From Nocardioides marmotae (GTDB taxonomy: Bacteria; Actinomycetota; Actinomycetes; Propionibacteriales; Nocardioidaceae), in contig NZ_CP053660.1 of NCBI RefSeq assembly GCF_013177455.1, positions 3,410,001 to 3,474,000 of the forward strand: a stretch of DNA of 64,000 bases, in the 5' to 3' direction. The notes below the pieces were generated by a model that was not told where the DNA came from, did no database searches, and worked only from the letters and a program-made list of their open reading frames with translations. Within the stretch, counting starts at the first letter, position 1. Each line of letters begins with the position of its first letter. Position numbers and translations under genes: made by a program. Of this stretch, positions 1 through 8,496 are shown one piece after another.

Positions 1-70
1 TGACGACGTTGCTGACCGTCTTGACCGACACCCCGGCGCGCGCCGCGACGTCCTTGAGCCGTACGGGCAT
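1..70 (-). CDS. LacI-family transcriptional regulator, N-terminal fragment (cut by window edge)
   Basis: Only the first 23 residues lie in the window. Read on the minus strand from the ATG at 70, they contain RLKDVAARAGVSVKTVS, the helix-turn-helix signature of LacI/PurR-type repressors. An AGGAGG ribosome binding site lies six bases before the ATG. The gene is divergent from the arabinofuranosidase operon, and the 107-base gap holds a LacI-type inverted repeat, so this is very probably the local repressor of that operon. The effector (perhaps arabinose or an arabino-oligosaccharide) is inferred from the neighbours only, because the sensor domain is outside the window. Confidence 0.85.
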   Translation of the reverse strand, partial: MPVRLKDVAARAGVSVKTVSNVV

Positions 71-142
71 GACCCACCTCCTGTCCGTGGCCTGCTCCCG
101 GCGGCTCGAACCCTAGAGGCGCCGGGACCCCGCCGACGGGGT

Positions 143-171
143 TTACAACGTTGAAGACAACGTTGTAGAAC
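143..171 (+). promoter_or_regulatory. LacI-type operator overlapping a leaderless promoter
   Basis: A perfect inverted repeat has arms tacaacgttg (144-153) and caacgttgta (158-167) with a four-base spacer. Each arm also contains the self-complementary core caacgttg. A -10-like hexamer tagaac (166-171) ends six bases before the GTG at 178, and a -35 position would fall near 143-148. The operator would therefore cover the whole promoter of the arabinofuranosidase gene. AACGTT-centred palindromes are common LacI-family targets, and the divergent LacI gene is the likely binder. Confidence 0.7.
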
Positions 172-177
172 CACGGT

Positions 178-1698
178 GTGACCTACGCCACCCTGACCCT
201 CGACCCGAGCTTCCGGATCGGCGTCGTCGACCGGCGCCTGTTCGGCTCCTTCGTCGAGCACATGGGGCGCTGCGTCTACACCGGCATCCACGAGCCCGAC
301 CACCCCACCGCCGACGACCTCGGGTTCCGCGGGGACGTCCTGGACCTGGTCCGCGAGCTCGGCCCGACGGTCGTGCGCTACCCCGGCGGGAACTTCGTCT
401 CCGGCTACCGGTGGGAGGACGGCATCGGGCCGCGCGAGGGCCGCCCGCGCCGCCTCGACCTCGCCTGGCGCTCCTGGGAGAGCAACCAGGTCGGCGTCGA
501 CGAGTTCGTCGCCTGGTGCCGCGCGGCCGGCACCGAGCCGATGATGGCGGTCAACCTCGGCACGCGCGGGGTTCGCGAGGCCGTCGAGCTCCTGGAGTAC
601 TGCAACCACCCCGGCGGCACCGCCTGGTCGGACCTGCGCCGCGCCCACGGCGCCGAGCGGCCCCACGACATCCGGGTCTGGTGCCTGGGCAACGAGCTCG
701 ACGGGCCCTGGCAGATCGGCCAGAAGACCGCGTGGGAGTACGGCCGCCTGGCCGCCGAGACCGGGCACGCGATGCGCCGGGTCGACCCTCGGATCGAGCT
801 CGTGGCCTGCGGCAGCTCCCACAGCTCGATGCCGACCTTCGCCAGCTGGGAGGCAACGGTCCTCGCCGAGTGCTACGACGTGGTCGACCACGTCTCCCTG
901 CACAGCTACCAGGACCCGCTCGGCCGGACCCTGGGCGACCACCTCGCCAGCGGGGTCGGGCTGGACCGGGCCATCGACGCGGTCGTCGCGACCGCCGACC
1001 ACGTCGGCGCCCGGCTGAGGTCGCGCAAGCGGCTCGGGGTCTCGGTCGATGAGTGGAACGTCTGGTACCAGTCGCGGTTCCCGGGCGAGGCCTCGCTGGA
1101 GTGGGCCGAGGCCCGCCCACTGATCGAGGACACCTACGACGTCGCCGACGCCGCGGTCGTCGGCAGCATGCTGATCACCCTGCTGCGGCACGCCGACCGC
1201 GTGCGGCTCGCCTGCCAGGCCCAGCTGGTCAACGTCATCGCGCCGATCCGCACCGAGGCCGGCGGGCCCGCCTGGCGGCAGACGATCTTCCACCCCTTCG
1301 CCCAGGCCGCCCGCCACGCCCGCGGCGAGGTGCTCCGGGTCGAGCCGCAGGTCGGCTGCTACGACACCGCCGAGCACGGCGAGGTCCCGCTCCTCGACGC
1401 GACCGCCACCCACGACATCGAGACCGGCGCACTCACCGTGCTCGCCGTCAACCGCTCGACCGACGAGCCGCTCACCGTCCGCGCCGACGCCCGCGCCTTC
1501 GCCGGCCACCGGCTGGTCGCCGCGACCACCCTCGCCGCCGACGACGTCCGCTCCACGCTCACCGCTGCCGACCAGCACTCCGTCGCCCCGGCCCCGAACG
1601 CGACGGCCCGCTTCGAGGACGGCCGGCTCACCGTCGTCCTCCCGCCCGTGTCCTGGAACGTCGTGCGGCTCGAACCCGCCGGCGCCCCGCAACCCTGA
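178..1698 (+). CDS. GH51 alpha-L-arabinofuranosidase
   Basis: Predicted intracellular enzyme that releases terminal alpha-L-arabinofuranosyl residues from arabino-oligosaccharides. The 506-residue length suits GH51. The (beta/alpha)8 barrel opens with LFGSFVEHMGRCVYTGI (about 21-37) and PGGNFVSGYRWEDGIGP. The acid/base glutamate is E173 in WCLGNELDGPW and the nucleophile is E292 in VSVDEWNVWY; a beta-sandwich domain follows from about residue 390. There is no signal peptide, which fits import of oligosaccharides by the transporter encoded next. The GTG start has no ribosome binding site but has a -10-like hexamer six bases upstream, so the message may be leaderless. First gene of the arabinose operon. 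Confidence 0.93.
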   Translation: MTYATLTLDPSFRIGVVDRRLFGSFVEHMGRCVYTGIHEPDHPTADDLGFRGDVLDLVRELGPTVVRYPGGNFVSGYRWEDGIGPREGRPRRLDLAWRSWESNQVGVDEFVAWCRAAGTEPMMAVNLGTRGVREAVELLEYCNHPGGTAWSDLRRAHGAERPHDIRVWCLGNELDGPWQIGQKTAWEYGRLAAETGHAMRRVDPRIELVACGSSHSSMPTFASWEATVLAECYDVVDHVSLHSYQDPLGRTLGDHLASGVGLDRAIDAVVATADHVGARLRSRKRLGVSVDEWNVWYQSRFPGEASLEWAEARPLIEDTYDVADAAVVGSMLITLLRHADRVRLACQAQLVNVIAPIRTEAGGPAWRQTIFHPFAQAARHARGEVLRVEPQVGCYDTAEHGEVPLLDATATHDIETGALTVLAVNRSTDEPLTVRADARAFAGHRLVAATTLAADDVRSTLTAADQHSVAPAPNATARFEDGRLTVVLPPVSWNVVRLEPAGAPQP

Positions 1699-1728
1699 TC
1701 CGCCCACCCGCCAGCCCAGGAGGACCCC

Positions 1729-3069
1729 ATGCACCGCTCACGTCTCGTCGTCCCGTCCCGGGGCGGCCTCTCCCGCCGGGGCTTCATCACGCTCACCGCA
1801 GGCGGGCTCCTGGTCGCCGGCTGCGGCGGCGGCCAGGGGGCCGGCGGCTCGAAGTCCGAGGGGGTGGGCGGCTTCACCGGCGAGGCCTACGACGGCCCCG
1901 ACGTCACCTTGTCGTACTGGAACGGCTTCACCGGCGGCGACGGCCCGGCCATGCAGGACCTCGTCGGCCGGTTCATGGACGAGCACGACAACGTCTCGCT
2001 GAAGAACAACACCATCGAGTGGGCCGACTTCTACCAGCGGCTGCCCGCCGCCGCCCAGGCCGGCAAGGGCCCTGACGTCGGCGTGATGCACATCGACCAG
2101 CTCGCGACCAACGCCGCGCGCCGCGTCATCTCCCCCCTCGACGACCTCGCCGAGGCCCTCGACCTCCAGGAGGACGACTTCGCCCCGGCCGTCTGGGCGC
2201 CCGCGGTCTACCAGGACCAGCGCTACGGGATGCCGCTCGACGTGCACACGCTGGCGATGTACTACAACCGCGACCACTTCGAGAAGGCCGGCATCTCCGA
2301 GCCGCCGACCGACGCCCAGAGCCTCGACGAGGCGTGCCAGGCGCTGCAGGAGGCCGGCTACGCCAACCCGTTCTGGATGCCCAACCAGTGGCCGGCGCAC
2401 CTGATGTTCCTCTCGCTGCTCTGGCAGTTCGGCGGCGAGCCGTACGCCGAGGACGGCTCCGCGGCGACGTACGACGACGAGGCCGGCGAGGCCGCGCTGG
2501 CGTGGATGCGCGAGCAGGTCGACAAGGGCTACAGCCCCGACAACGTCGACATCGACACCCAGTACACCGCCTTCAAGAACGGCGACAACTCCATCACCTG
2601 GGACGGCATCTGGCAGATCAATGACCTCGAGGAGTCCGGCCTGCCCTACGGCATCGCGGCGCTGCCCGTCGTCGGCGACGCCCCGGCCGCCTGGGCCAAC
2701 TCCCACAACTTCTTCATGACCGCGCAGGCGGCCGAGGACAGCGACCGCGCCAACGCCGCCAAGACCTTCATCGGGTGGATGTCGGAGCAGTCCTCCTCGT
2801 GGTCCGAGGCCGGGATGATCCCCGCGCGCAACGCCGCTCGCGAGGAGGCGAAGTACACCGACTCCCCGCAGTACGCACTGCGCGAGCAGGTCGACGCGCT
2901 GCACTTCCTGCCCGCCGTCCCCGGCCTGGGCGACGTGCAGATCCCGACCCTGGAGGTCGCGGTCAACGAGGGCGTGCTGGCCACGACCCCGCCCGCCGAG
3001 GCGCTCGCGAAGCAGGCGGCGAACGCCACCGAGATGATGCAGCAGAACCTCGAGCGGTACGGGAGCTGA
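1729..3069 (+). CDS. Sugar ABC transporter substrate-binding lipoprotein
   Basis: Extracytoplasmic solute-binding protein of the family-1 (maltose/oligosaccharide) type, 446 residues. The N-terminus carries a twin-arginine motif (LSRRGFITL, from residue 14) and then a lipobox LVAGC with the lipidated cysteine at C32, so it is probably Tat-exported and anchored to the outer face of the membrane. The mature part shows typical SBP features such as LSYWNGFTGGDG and a GKGPDVGVMH segment. An AGGAGG ribosome binding site precedes the ATG. It lies 30 bases after the arabinofuranosidase and one base before the first permease, so the likely ligand is an arabino-oligosaccharide. No ATPase gene is present locally; a shared MsiK-type ATPase is probable. 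Confidence 0.92.
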   Translation: MHRSRLVVPSRGGLSRRGFITLTAGGLLVAGCGGGQGAGGSKSEGVGGFTGEAYDGPDVTLSYWNGFTGGDGPAMQDLVGRFMDEHDNVSLKNNTIEWADFYQRLPAAAQAGKGPDVGVMHIDQLATNAARRVISPLDDLAEALDLQEDDFAPAVWAPAVYQDQRYGMPLDVHTLAMYYNRDHFEKAGISEPPTDAQSLDEACQALQEAGYANPFWMPNQWPAHLMFLSLLWQFGGEPYAEDGSAATYDDEAGEAALAWMREQVDKGYSPDNVDIDTQYTAFKNGDNSITWDGIWQINDLEESGLPYGIAALPVVGDAPAAWANSHNFFMTAQAAEDSDRANAAKTFIGWMSEQSSSWSEAGMIPARNAAREEAKYTDSPQYALREQVDALHFLPAVPGLGDVQIPTLEVAVNEGVLATTPPAEALAKQAANATEMMQQNLERYGS

Positions 3070-3070
3070 G

Positions 3071-4054
3071 ATGGCCGCCCCGGTCACGAACCCGGCCCCG
3101 CCGCCGGCCGCGGCGGAGGCGGTCGGCGGCCGCGCCCCCCGCGCCCCCCGCGTCGCCCGGCACCGCGGCGACGGCGTGGTCGCGTGGCTCTTCCTGGCGC
3201 CGTACCTGGCGCTGTTCGGGACCTTCGTGCTCGCGCCGATCGTGCTGGGGATCTGGATCAGCCTGCACAGCTGGGACTTCACCCTCCCCGGCAAGCCGTT
3301 CGTGGGCCTGGACAACTACGCGGACCTCTTCGACCCCGACTCGGTCTCCTTCGACCCGTTCTGGAACTCGATGCAGGCGACCGGGATCTTCACCCTCTTC
3401 AGCGTCCCGCTGCTGATCGTCGTGCCGCTCGCGGTCGCGCTGGTGATGAACGAGAAGTTCCGCGGCCGCAACCTCTTCCGGGCGATCTACTTCGCGCCGT
3501 ACGTCCTCGGCGTCGCGGTCGTCGGCGTGATGTGGCGCTTCCTGCTCGACCGCAACATCGGGGCGGTCAACTCCTACCTCGACGCCGTCGGGCTCCCCGG
3601 CGACACCGCCTGGCTGAGCTCGGTGCCCGCGGCGTGGGTGGCGCTGGTCGGGGTGACCGTGTGGTGGACCCTCGGGTTCAACGCGGTGATCTACATCGCC
3701 GGGCTGCAGGACATCCCGCGCGAGCTCTACGAGGCGGCCGAGATCGACGGCGCGAGCCGGTGGGCGTCGTTCCGCCACGTCACGCTGCCGGGGCTGCGGC
3801 CGGTGACGATGTTCGTGACCCTGGTGACCGTCATCGCCTCGGCGAACATGTTCGGGCAGTCGTTCATCATGACCAACGGTGCGCCGGCGCGGGAGACCCA
3901 GACCGCGATCTTCTACATCGCCGAGACCGGGCTCCAGAACTTCCAGATGGGCCAGGCGGCCGCCGCCAGCTGGATCCTCACCCTGGCGCTGATGCTGCTC
4001 TCCGTCGTGGTCTTCGCGGTCTTCAGGGCCCGGGGGCAGGTGAGCGAGTCATGA
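3071..4054 (+). CDS. Sugar ABC transporter permease, MalF/LacF type
   Basis: Inner-membrane permease of the carbohydrate uptake (CUT1) class, 327 residues. A proline/alanine-rich cytoplasmic start is followed by six predicted membrane segments; the first is around residues 36-58. The EAA loop that contacts the ATPase is visible as ELYEAAEIDGASRWASFRHV before the last helices. The ATG is one base after the stop of the binding-protein gene, and the 3' end overlaps the next permease by ATGA, indicating translational coupling. The partner is the MalG-like permease at 4051-4878. Confidence 0.93.
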   Translation: MAAPVTNPAPPPAAAEAVGGRAPRAPRVARHRGDGVVAWLFLAPYLALFGTFVLAPIVLGIWISLHSWDFTLPGKPFVGLDNYADLFDPDSVSFDPFWNSMQATGIFTLFSVPLLIVVPLAVALVMNEKFRGRNLFRAIYFAPYVLGVAVVGVMWRFLLDRNIGAVNSYLDAVGLPGDTAWLSSVPAAWVALVGVTVWWTLGFNAVIYIAGLQDIPRELYEAAEIDGASRWASFRHVTLPGLRPVTMFVTLVTVIASANMFGQSFIMTNGAPARETQTAIFYIAETGLQNFQMGQAAAASWILTLALMLLSVVVFAVFRARGQVSES

Positions 4055-4878
4055 CCGGGAGCCTGGGGCGGGTCCTGCGCTACACGGTGCTGGTCGTCCT
4101 CACCCTGCTGTTCGTCAGCCCGCTGCTGTTCGTGCTCATCACGTCGTTCAAGACGCCCGGCGAGGCGGTGCAGACCCCGCCGACGTGGTGGCCGAACCCG
4201 TTCTCGCTGCAGGCCTACGAGCGGATCTTCGACGCCACCGACACCCCGGTCTTCCGGTGGTTCCTCAACTCGATGCTCGCCGCGACGGCCAACGCCGCGC
4301 TCGTCGTGGTCACCGCCGCACTGGCGGCCTACGCCCTGGCCCGGCTGGAGTTCCGCGGCAAGCGCGTCGTCCTCGCGCTCATCGTCTCCACCCTGTTCGT
4401 CCCGCCGGTGATCCTGGTGATCCCCAACTACGAGATCGTCGGCCGGCTCTACTGGCTCGACACGCTCGTGGCGATCATCGTGCCGACGGCGGCCAGCGCG
4501 TTCGGCGTCTTCTTCCTCCGGCAGTTCTTCATCGGTCTCCCCCGGGAGCTGGAGGAGTCGGCGTTCCTCGACGGCGCGAACCGCTGGCAGGTCTTCACCC
4601 GCGTGGTGCTGCCCCTGTCCAAGCCGGCCCTGGCCACGCTCGCCCTGCTGTCGTTCCTGACCAACTGGAACGACTTCCTCTGGCCGGTCTACGTGCTGTT
4701 CAGCCCGGAGAACCAGACGCTGCAGGCGGGCCTCTCGACGCTGCAGTCGGCCAACGCCGTGCGCTACGACCTGCTCATGGCAGGCGCGGTCGTCGCGAGC
4801 GTGCCGGTGCTGCTGCTCTACCTGGTCGCCCAGCGCTTCGTCATCGAAGGGGTCTCGCGCTCGGGCGTCAAGGGGTGA
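4051..4878 (+). CDS. Sugar ABC transporter permease, MalG/LacG type
   Basis: Second permease of the arabino-oligosaccharide importer, 275 residues with six predicted membrane spans. The N-terminal helix ends in the family pattern LITSFKTPGEAVQTPPTWWP, and the EAA loop is ELEESAFLDGANRWQVFTRV. The ATG at 4051 overlaps the upstream stop as ATGA. An earlier in-frame GTG at 3184 would run through the other permease and is rejected. The stop codon overlaps the next GTG (GTGA), so all four genes after the glycosidase form one tight unit. Confidence 0.93.
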   Translation: MTGSLGRVLRYTVLVVLTLLFVSPLLFVLITSFKTPGEAVQTPPTWWPNPFSLQAYERIFDATDTPVFRWFLNSMLAATANAALVVVTAALAAYALARLEFRGKRVVLALIVSTLFVPPVILVIPNYEIVGRLYWLDTLVAIIVPTAASAFGVFFLRQFFIGLPRELEESAFLDGANRWQVFTRVVLPLSKPALATLALLSFLTNWNDFLWPVYVLFSPENQTLQAGLSTLQSANAVRYDLLMAGAVVASVPVLLLYLVAQRFVIEGVSRSGVKG

Positions 4879-6392
4879 GCCGGCCACCGGTCCTCGGCCG
4901 CCGCGCCGTCCTGGTCGGGGCGGCCGCCGGAGCGCTCGCCGCCTGCACCGCCGTGCGCGACGCCGGACCCGCCACCTCCTCGCCCGCTCCCGCACCGTCC
5001 ACCGCCCAGGAGGCCGCCATCTTCGACCTGTCGCTGCAGATCACCGACCAGCACCGTCCCTTCGCGCTGGTGGCGCCCGGCTTCGCCGCGCTCGAGGGGT
5101 ACGCCGTGCGGCCCTCGGACGCCGGGCCGGGCAGGGGGCGGGACGTCGGGCTCCACGACAGCGGGCCGCCGGCGCCGTTCGCGGCCGTGCAGGCGCGGGT
5201 GACGCCCGGCGGGGAGGGAGCCACGGCGGCCCTGGGCCTGGCGACCCCCGCCGGCGAGCACGTGCTCGTCCGCTGGTCCTCGCGGACCGGCCGGGTCACG
5301 ATCGAGGTCCGCACCGGGGGCCGCACCCGGGTCCTGCGCCGGCGCACGGTCTCCCCCGCCGGCTCCCCCACCGGCACCTTCGGCCTCGCGTTCGCGCTCT
5401 GCGAGAACCAGGTGACCGCGCTGCTCGACACCGGGGCGGGCTGGGAGCCGGTGCTGACCGAGCGCACCAAGGTCGCCGACCTGGTCGACCTGCGGCGCGA
5501 GGACGTCCTGGCCGAGCACCGGTACGCCTGGGCCGGCCAGGACGTCGCGCTCGAGGTCGACGCCGGCGTCTTCGGGATGACCGGGCTCCGCGACCCGCAC
5601 CTGGTCCAGCACGCCGACGGCACGCCGTACGAGCGCGACGGCCGGGTCTACCTCACCTGGACCTGCGCCGGGCTCGGGTTCTTCCAGCAGGCGCACTGGA
5701 CGGTGTGGTCGCTCGACCCCGCCGACCCGCGCGACATGCGGCTGGAGGGGCAGCTGTTCAGCCGCCGCGACGGCCTGGTGCTCGGCGACCACGCCGGCCA
5801 GGTCGTCCGCGACGGGGACCGGTGGCTGGTGGCGAGCAGCTCCTGGGGCGACTTCGAGCCCGGGTCGATCCACGTGCGGCACACCGAGACCACCGCCGAC
5901 GTGCTGCACGGCGTCCACGTGCTCGACCACGAGCGCACGCCCCTGCCGACCGAGCAGGGCACCTGGGACCCGGGGTTCACCCGGGTCGACGGCGCCTGGC
6001 ACGTCGGGTACGTCGAGAGCCCCTCGCAGGACCCCTTCGACTTCCACCCCGTGCTCGCGCGGACCCGGGCGGCGCGCTGGCACGAGGACCTCGAGCCGGT
6101 GCTGGTCGCCGACGACCTGCACCAGACCGAGGGACCGATCATCGCCACCGTCGAGGACACCACCTGGTTCCTCGCCAGCGACGGCGACGCCCGGCACTAC
6201 CCGGTCTTCGACCTCGGCGGGCGCCGCGTGGGGCGGCTCGACGCGCCGTACCCCTCGAACATCCCGCACCCCCAGCTCCTCGCCGACCCCGCCGGCGGCT
6301 GGTGGATGATCAGCTTCGAAGGAACCCAGTTCGCCGAGCCGGTGATGGGCTACGGCGGGCACGGCGACGTGGTGCTGCTGCACTCGCGGTGA
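4875..6392 (+). CDS. Secreted lipoprotein with a GH43-like five-bladed propeller, putative arabinan-active glycosidase
   Basis: A 505-residue protein whose GTG start overlaps the permease stop. The N-terminus has a twin arginine at residues 9-10 and a lipobox-like LAAC with C24, so a membrane-anchored extracellular protein is likely. The first half looks like a beta-sandwich (ATAALGLATPAGEHVLVRW). The second half, from about residue 235, has propeller-type signatures of GH43/GH32-like enzymes: GLRDPHLV, DGRVYLTWTCAG, DRWLVASSSWGDFEP, QGTWDPGFTRVDGAWHVGYV and DLHQTEGPII. Acidic residues in GLRDP and QTEGP are candidate catalytic residues. The operon suggests it trims arabinan outside the cell. 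Family assignment is by pattern only. Confidence 0.7.
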   Translation: MSRPPVLGRRAVLVGAAAGALAACTAVRDAGPATSSPAPAPSTAQEAAIFDLSLQITDQHRPFALVAPGFAALEGYAVRPSDAGPGRGRDVGLHDSGPPAPFAAVQARVTPGGEGATAALGLATPAGEHVLVRWSSRTGRVTIEVRTGGRTRVLRRRTVSPAGSPTGTFGLAFALCENQVTALLDTGAGWEPVLTERTKVADLVDLRREDVLAEHRYAWAGQDVALEVDAGVFGMTGLRDPHLVQHADGTPYERDGRVYLTWTCAGLGFFQQAHWTVWSLDPADPRDMRLEGQLFSRRDGLVLGDHAGQVVRDGDRWLVASSSWGDFEPGSIHVRHTETTADVLHGVHVLDHERTPLPTEQGTWDPGFTRVDGAWHVGYVESPSQDPFDFHPVLARTRAARWHEDLEPVLVADDLHQTEGPIIATVEDTTWFLASDGDARHYPVFDLGGRRVGRLDAPYPSNIPHPQLLADPAGGWWMISFEGTQFAEPVMGYGGHGDVVLLHSR

Positions 6393-6438
6393 GCCGGGCC
6401 TCCGCGGCCGGTGGGGTGTCAGGCGGTGTCAGTCGGTG

Positions 6439-7353
6439 TCAGTCGATGGTCGTGGGCGGCAGCGCCCGCATCGACCGCGCCGCGCGCAGGGCGCGCAGCA
6501 CGTTGCGGGCCTCGGCCCGCCCGCCGCGCAGCGGGCTGAGCACGACGACCGCGAGCGCGACCAGCCACGGCTTGGCGCGGACCAGCGCGTTCTCGCCGTA
6601 CCGGAAGTGGACGGCGAAGAGGTTCCGGTACATGTAGAACCCCTTCCAGCCGGCCAGGTCGTGCTGCTGGTCGAAGTCGAGCTGCCGCACGAGCACCGCG
6701 TCGCGGACCGCCCAGATCCGGAAGCCGGCGCGGCGGGCGCGGACGGCGAAGTCGACGTCGTCGTAGAAGATGAAGTACGACGGATCGGGCAGCCCGATCC
6801 GCGTCACGACGCCGCGGCGGCACATGAAGCCCTCGAAGGCGACGTTCTCCAGCTCGACGCGCTCGGGCATCGCCGCGCGGGTCCCGAAGTCGGTCTCGAC
6901 CATCGCGGTCTTCGGCTTGACCGCCCACGGGTGGGTGAGGTCAAAGCGGGTCGCGGCCTTCTCGCACAACCGGCCGGAGCGGTCCTCGCGGACGGCCATC
7001 AGGCAGTCCTCGTCCTGGGCGAGCAGCACGTCGAGGCAGTCCGGCGCCGGGACCACGTCGTCGTCCATCAGCCAGATGCGATCCCAGCCGCCGTCGTAGG
7101 CCTGCCGCACGCCGAGGGAGAAGCCGCCCGCGCCGCCGAGGTTCTCCGCGGTGCGGGTGACCCGCAGCCAGGGCTCGGTCCGCGCCGCCAGCACCTGCGG
7201 GGTGTGGTCGGTGCTGGCGTTGTCGACGACGAGGACGACGTCGGGGGCGGTGGTCAGCGCGGCCAGCCCGTCGAGCATCCGGTCGAGCAGGTCGGCGCGG
7301 TTGTAGGTGACCACGACGACGGCGACCGTCTCGCGGGCCTCGTGCGGGCTCAC
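6439..7353 (-). CDS. GT2 glycosyltransferase (galactofuranosyl/rhamnosyl-type)
   Basis: A 304-residue GT-A enzyme that transfers sugar from a nucleotide donor, presumably to a lipid-linked cell-envelope glycan. Visible signatures are AVVVVTYNRADLL (from about 12), VLVVDNASTDHT, the NLGGAGGF loop, the metal-binding WLMDDDVVP and an acceptor-side acidic block FIFYDDVDFAVRARRAG. The C-terminus has one hydrophobic stretch. The GTG at 7353 was chosen because it overlaps the upstream gene's stop (GTGA) and has GGAGG seven bases upstream. Length and the GGAGGF motif resemble the mycobacterial galactan initiators (GlfT1-like), but acceptor and donor cannot be decided here. Confidence 0.85.
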   Translation of the reverse strand: MSPHEARETVAVVVVTYNRADLLDRMLDGLAALTTAPDVVLVVDNASTDHTPQVLAARTEPWLRVTRTAENLGGAGGFSLGVRQAYDGGWDRIWLMDDDVVPAPDCLDVLLAQDEDCLMAVREDRSGRLCEKAATRFDLTHPWAVKPKTAMVETDFGTRAAMPERVELENVAFEGFMCRRGVVTRIGLPDPSYFIFYDDVDFAVRARRAGFRIWAVRDAVLVRQLDFDQQHDLAGWKGFYMYRNLFAVHFRYGENALVRAKPWLVALAVVVLSPLRGGRAEARNVLRALRAARSMRALPPTTID

Positions 7354-8333
7354 CCCAGGAACCTCCGGTGGCCGGTGAAGTCGCCGCGCAGCGCCGCGAC
7401 CCAGGCCCGCGCGCTCAGCACGAGTCGTCGCGGCTGCGGCCGGGTCACGGTGTAGAACCACAGCGTCTTGGCGACGAACGCCAGCGCGTGCGGCCAGCCG
7501 CGGTACTCCCGCAGGTTGAGCAGGTTGTTGCGGGCCATGCAGTAGTGCTTGAGGTCGCTCGGGCTGTGGTTGTACGTCGTCCGGCCGCCCATCATCGGGG
7601 TGCCGAGCTCGCCGACGCTCGGGTGGAGCACCCGCGCGCCGACGACCGTCGCGATCCGCCCGCCCGCGCGCTCGGCGCGCAGCCGGTACTCGTGGTCGTC
7701 GCCCCAGATGAAGAACTCCTCACGCGGGGTGCCGATCCGCTCGACCAGCTCGCGGGTGACCAGCACCCCGTTGAACGGGATCACCACGTCACGGATCAGC
7801 CCCGCCTCGTCCGCGGCCGCCGCGACGTCGGCCATCCGGTGCACCACGCGGGTGCCGCCGGGCAGCCGGATCGGGAAGACCAGCCGGCCGGGGTCGGCCT
7901 CGTCGACGACGACCGGGCCCCAGAAGTCCAGCTCGCCGCGGTGCTCCAGCAGCAGGTCGAGGCAGTCGTGGTCGGGCAGCCCGTCGTCGTCCATCAGCCA
8001 GACCAGGTCCGCGCCGCGCTCGACCGCCCAGCCCAGCCCGGCGTGGAAGCCCCCGGCACCGCCGGTGTTCTCGGCCAGGGTCCGGCCGAGCACCGGCGTG
8101 CTCGCGTGCTCGTCGGGCATCTCGCGGTCGGTGAGCCCCGCGAGCCACTCCCCCGTGCCGTCGGTGGAGGCGTTGTCGACCACGAGCACCTCGACCAGCG
8201 GGCTGCCCGGCCGGGCGCCCACCTCGTCGAGCCGCTCGACCAGCCGCTGCAGGAGCGCGATCCGGTCGTGGGTCACCACCACCGCCACCACCCGGGGCGG
8301 CTGCTCCGCGGGGAATCGGCTCGAGTCGCTCAC
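7350..8333 (-). CDS. GT2 glycosyltransferase
   Basis: A 327-residue paralogue of the downstream enzyme with the same order of motifs: VVAVVVTHDRIALL, VLVVDNASTDGT, NTGGAGGFHAGL, VWLMDDDGLP and EEFFIWGDDHEYRLRAERAG. The start at GTG 8333 gives VSDSSRFPAEQ; longer in-frame extensions run antisense to the neighbouring cassette and are rejected. It is co-transcribed with the next glycosyltransferase through a GTGA overlap. The two enzymes probably add consecutive residues of one envelope polysaccharide. No export or polymerase gene is adjacent. Confidence 0.85.
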   Translation of the reverse strand: MSDSSRFPAEQPPRVVAVVVTHDRIALLQRLVERLDEVGARPGSPLVEVLVVDNASTDGTGEWLAGLTDREMPDEHASTPVLGRTLAENTGGAGGFHAGLGWAVERGADLVWLMDDDGLPDHDCLDLLLEHRGELDFWGPVVVDEADPGRLVFPIRLPGGTRVVHRMADVAAAADEAGLIRDVVIPFNGVLVTRELVERIGTPREEFFIWGDDHEYRLRAERAGGRIATVVGARVLHPSVGELGTPMMGGRTTYNHSPSDLKHYCMARNNLLNLREYRGWPHALAFVAKTLWFYTVTRPQPRRLVLSARAWVAALRGDFTGHRRFLG

Positions 8334-8360
8334 GGGCGCCACCCTACGAGCCGCTCCGCT

Positions 8361-8413
8361 GCGGACGTCATGCGGACGCAAGCAGGCGGGTGCGCGCTTC
8401 GCCTGACGTCCGC
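8361..8413. repeat. Perfect 10-bp inverted repeat between divergent units
   Basis: gcggacgtca (8361-8370) is repeated in reverse complement as tgacgtccgc (8404-8413), 33 bases apart. It lies in the 163-base gap between the divergent glycosyltransferase pair and the effector-like cassette. It could be two half-sites for a regulator or a loose hairpin. Tgcggacg also recurs directly at 8371. Confidence 0.45.
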
Positions 8414-8484
8414 GGGGGCGGGTTGTCGGAGTCCCCGTCCCCGACGGGCGCCCGGCTCGCGCGTTTCCGGCCACGCTGGACGGG

Positions 8485-8490
8485 TATGCC
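8485..8490 (+). promoter_or_regulatory. Putative -10 hexamer of a leaderless promoter
   Basis: The hexamer tatgcc ends six bases before the ATG at 8497, and no Shine-Dalgarno sequence is present. This is the spacing seen at other unit starts in the window. Confidence 0.4.
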
Positions 8491-8496
8491 CGCCCC

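Noticed and set aside
1738..3315. 525-residue minus-strand frame opposite the sugar-binding protein
   Set aside because: It is the complement of a gene with lipobox, Tat motif and RBS, and its amino-acid make-up is biased as in shadow frames.
8334..8496. Short plus-strand frames before the effector-like cassette
   Set aside because: They lack start signals and overlap the divergent glycosyltransferase promoter region and the inverted repeat.
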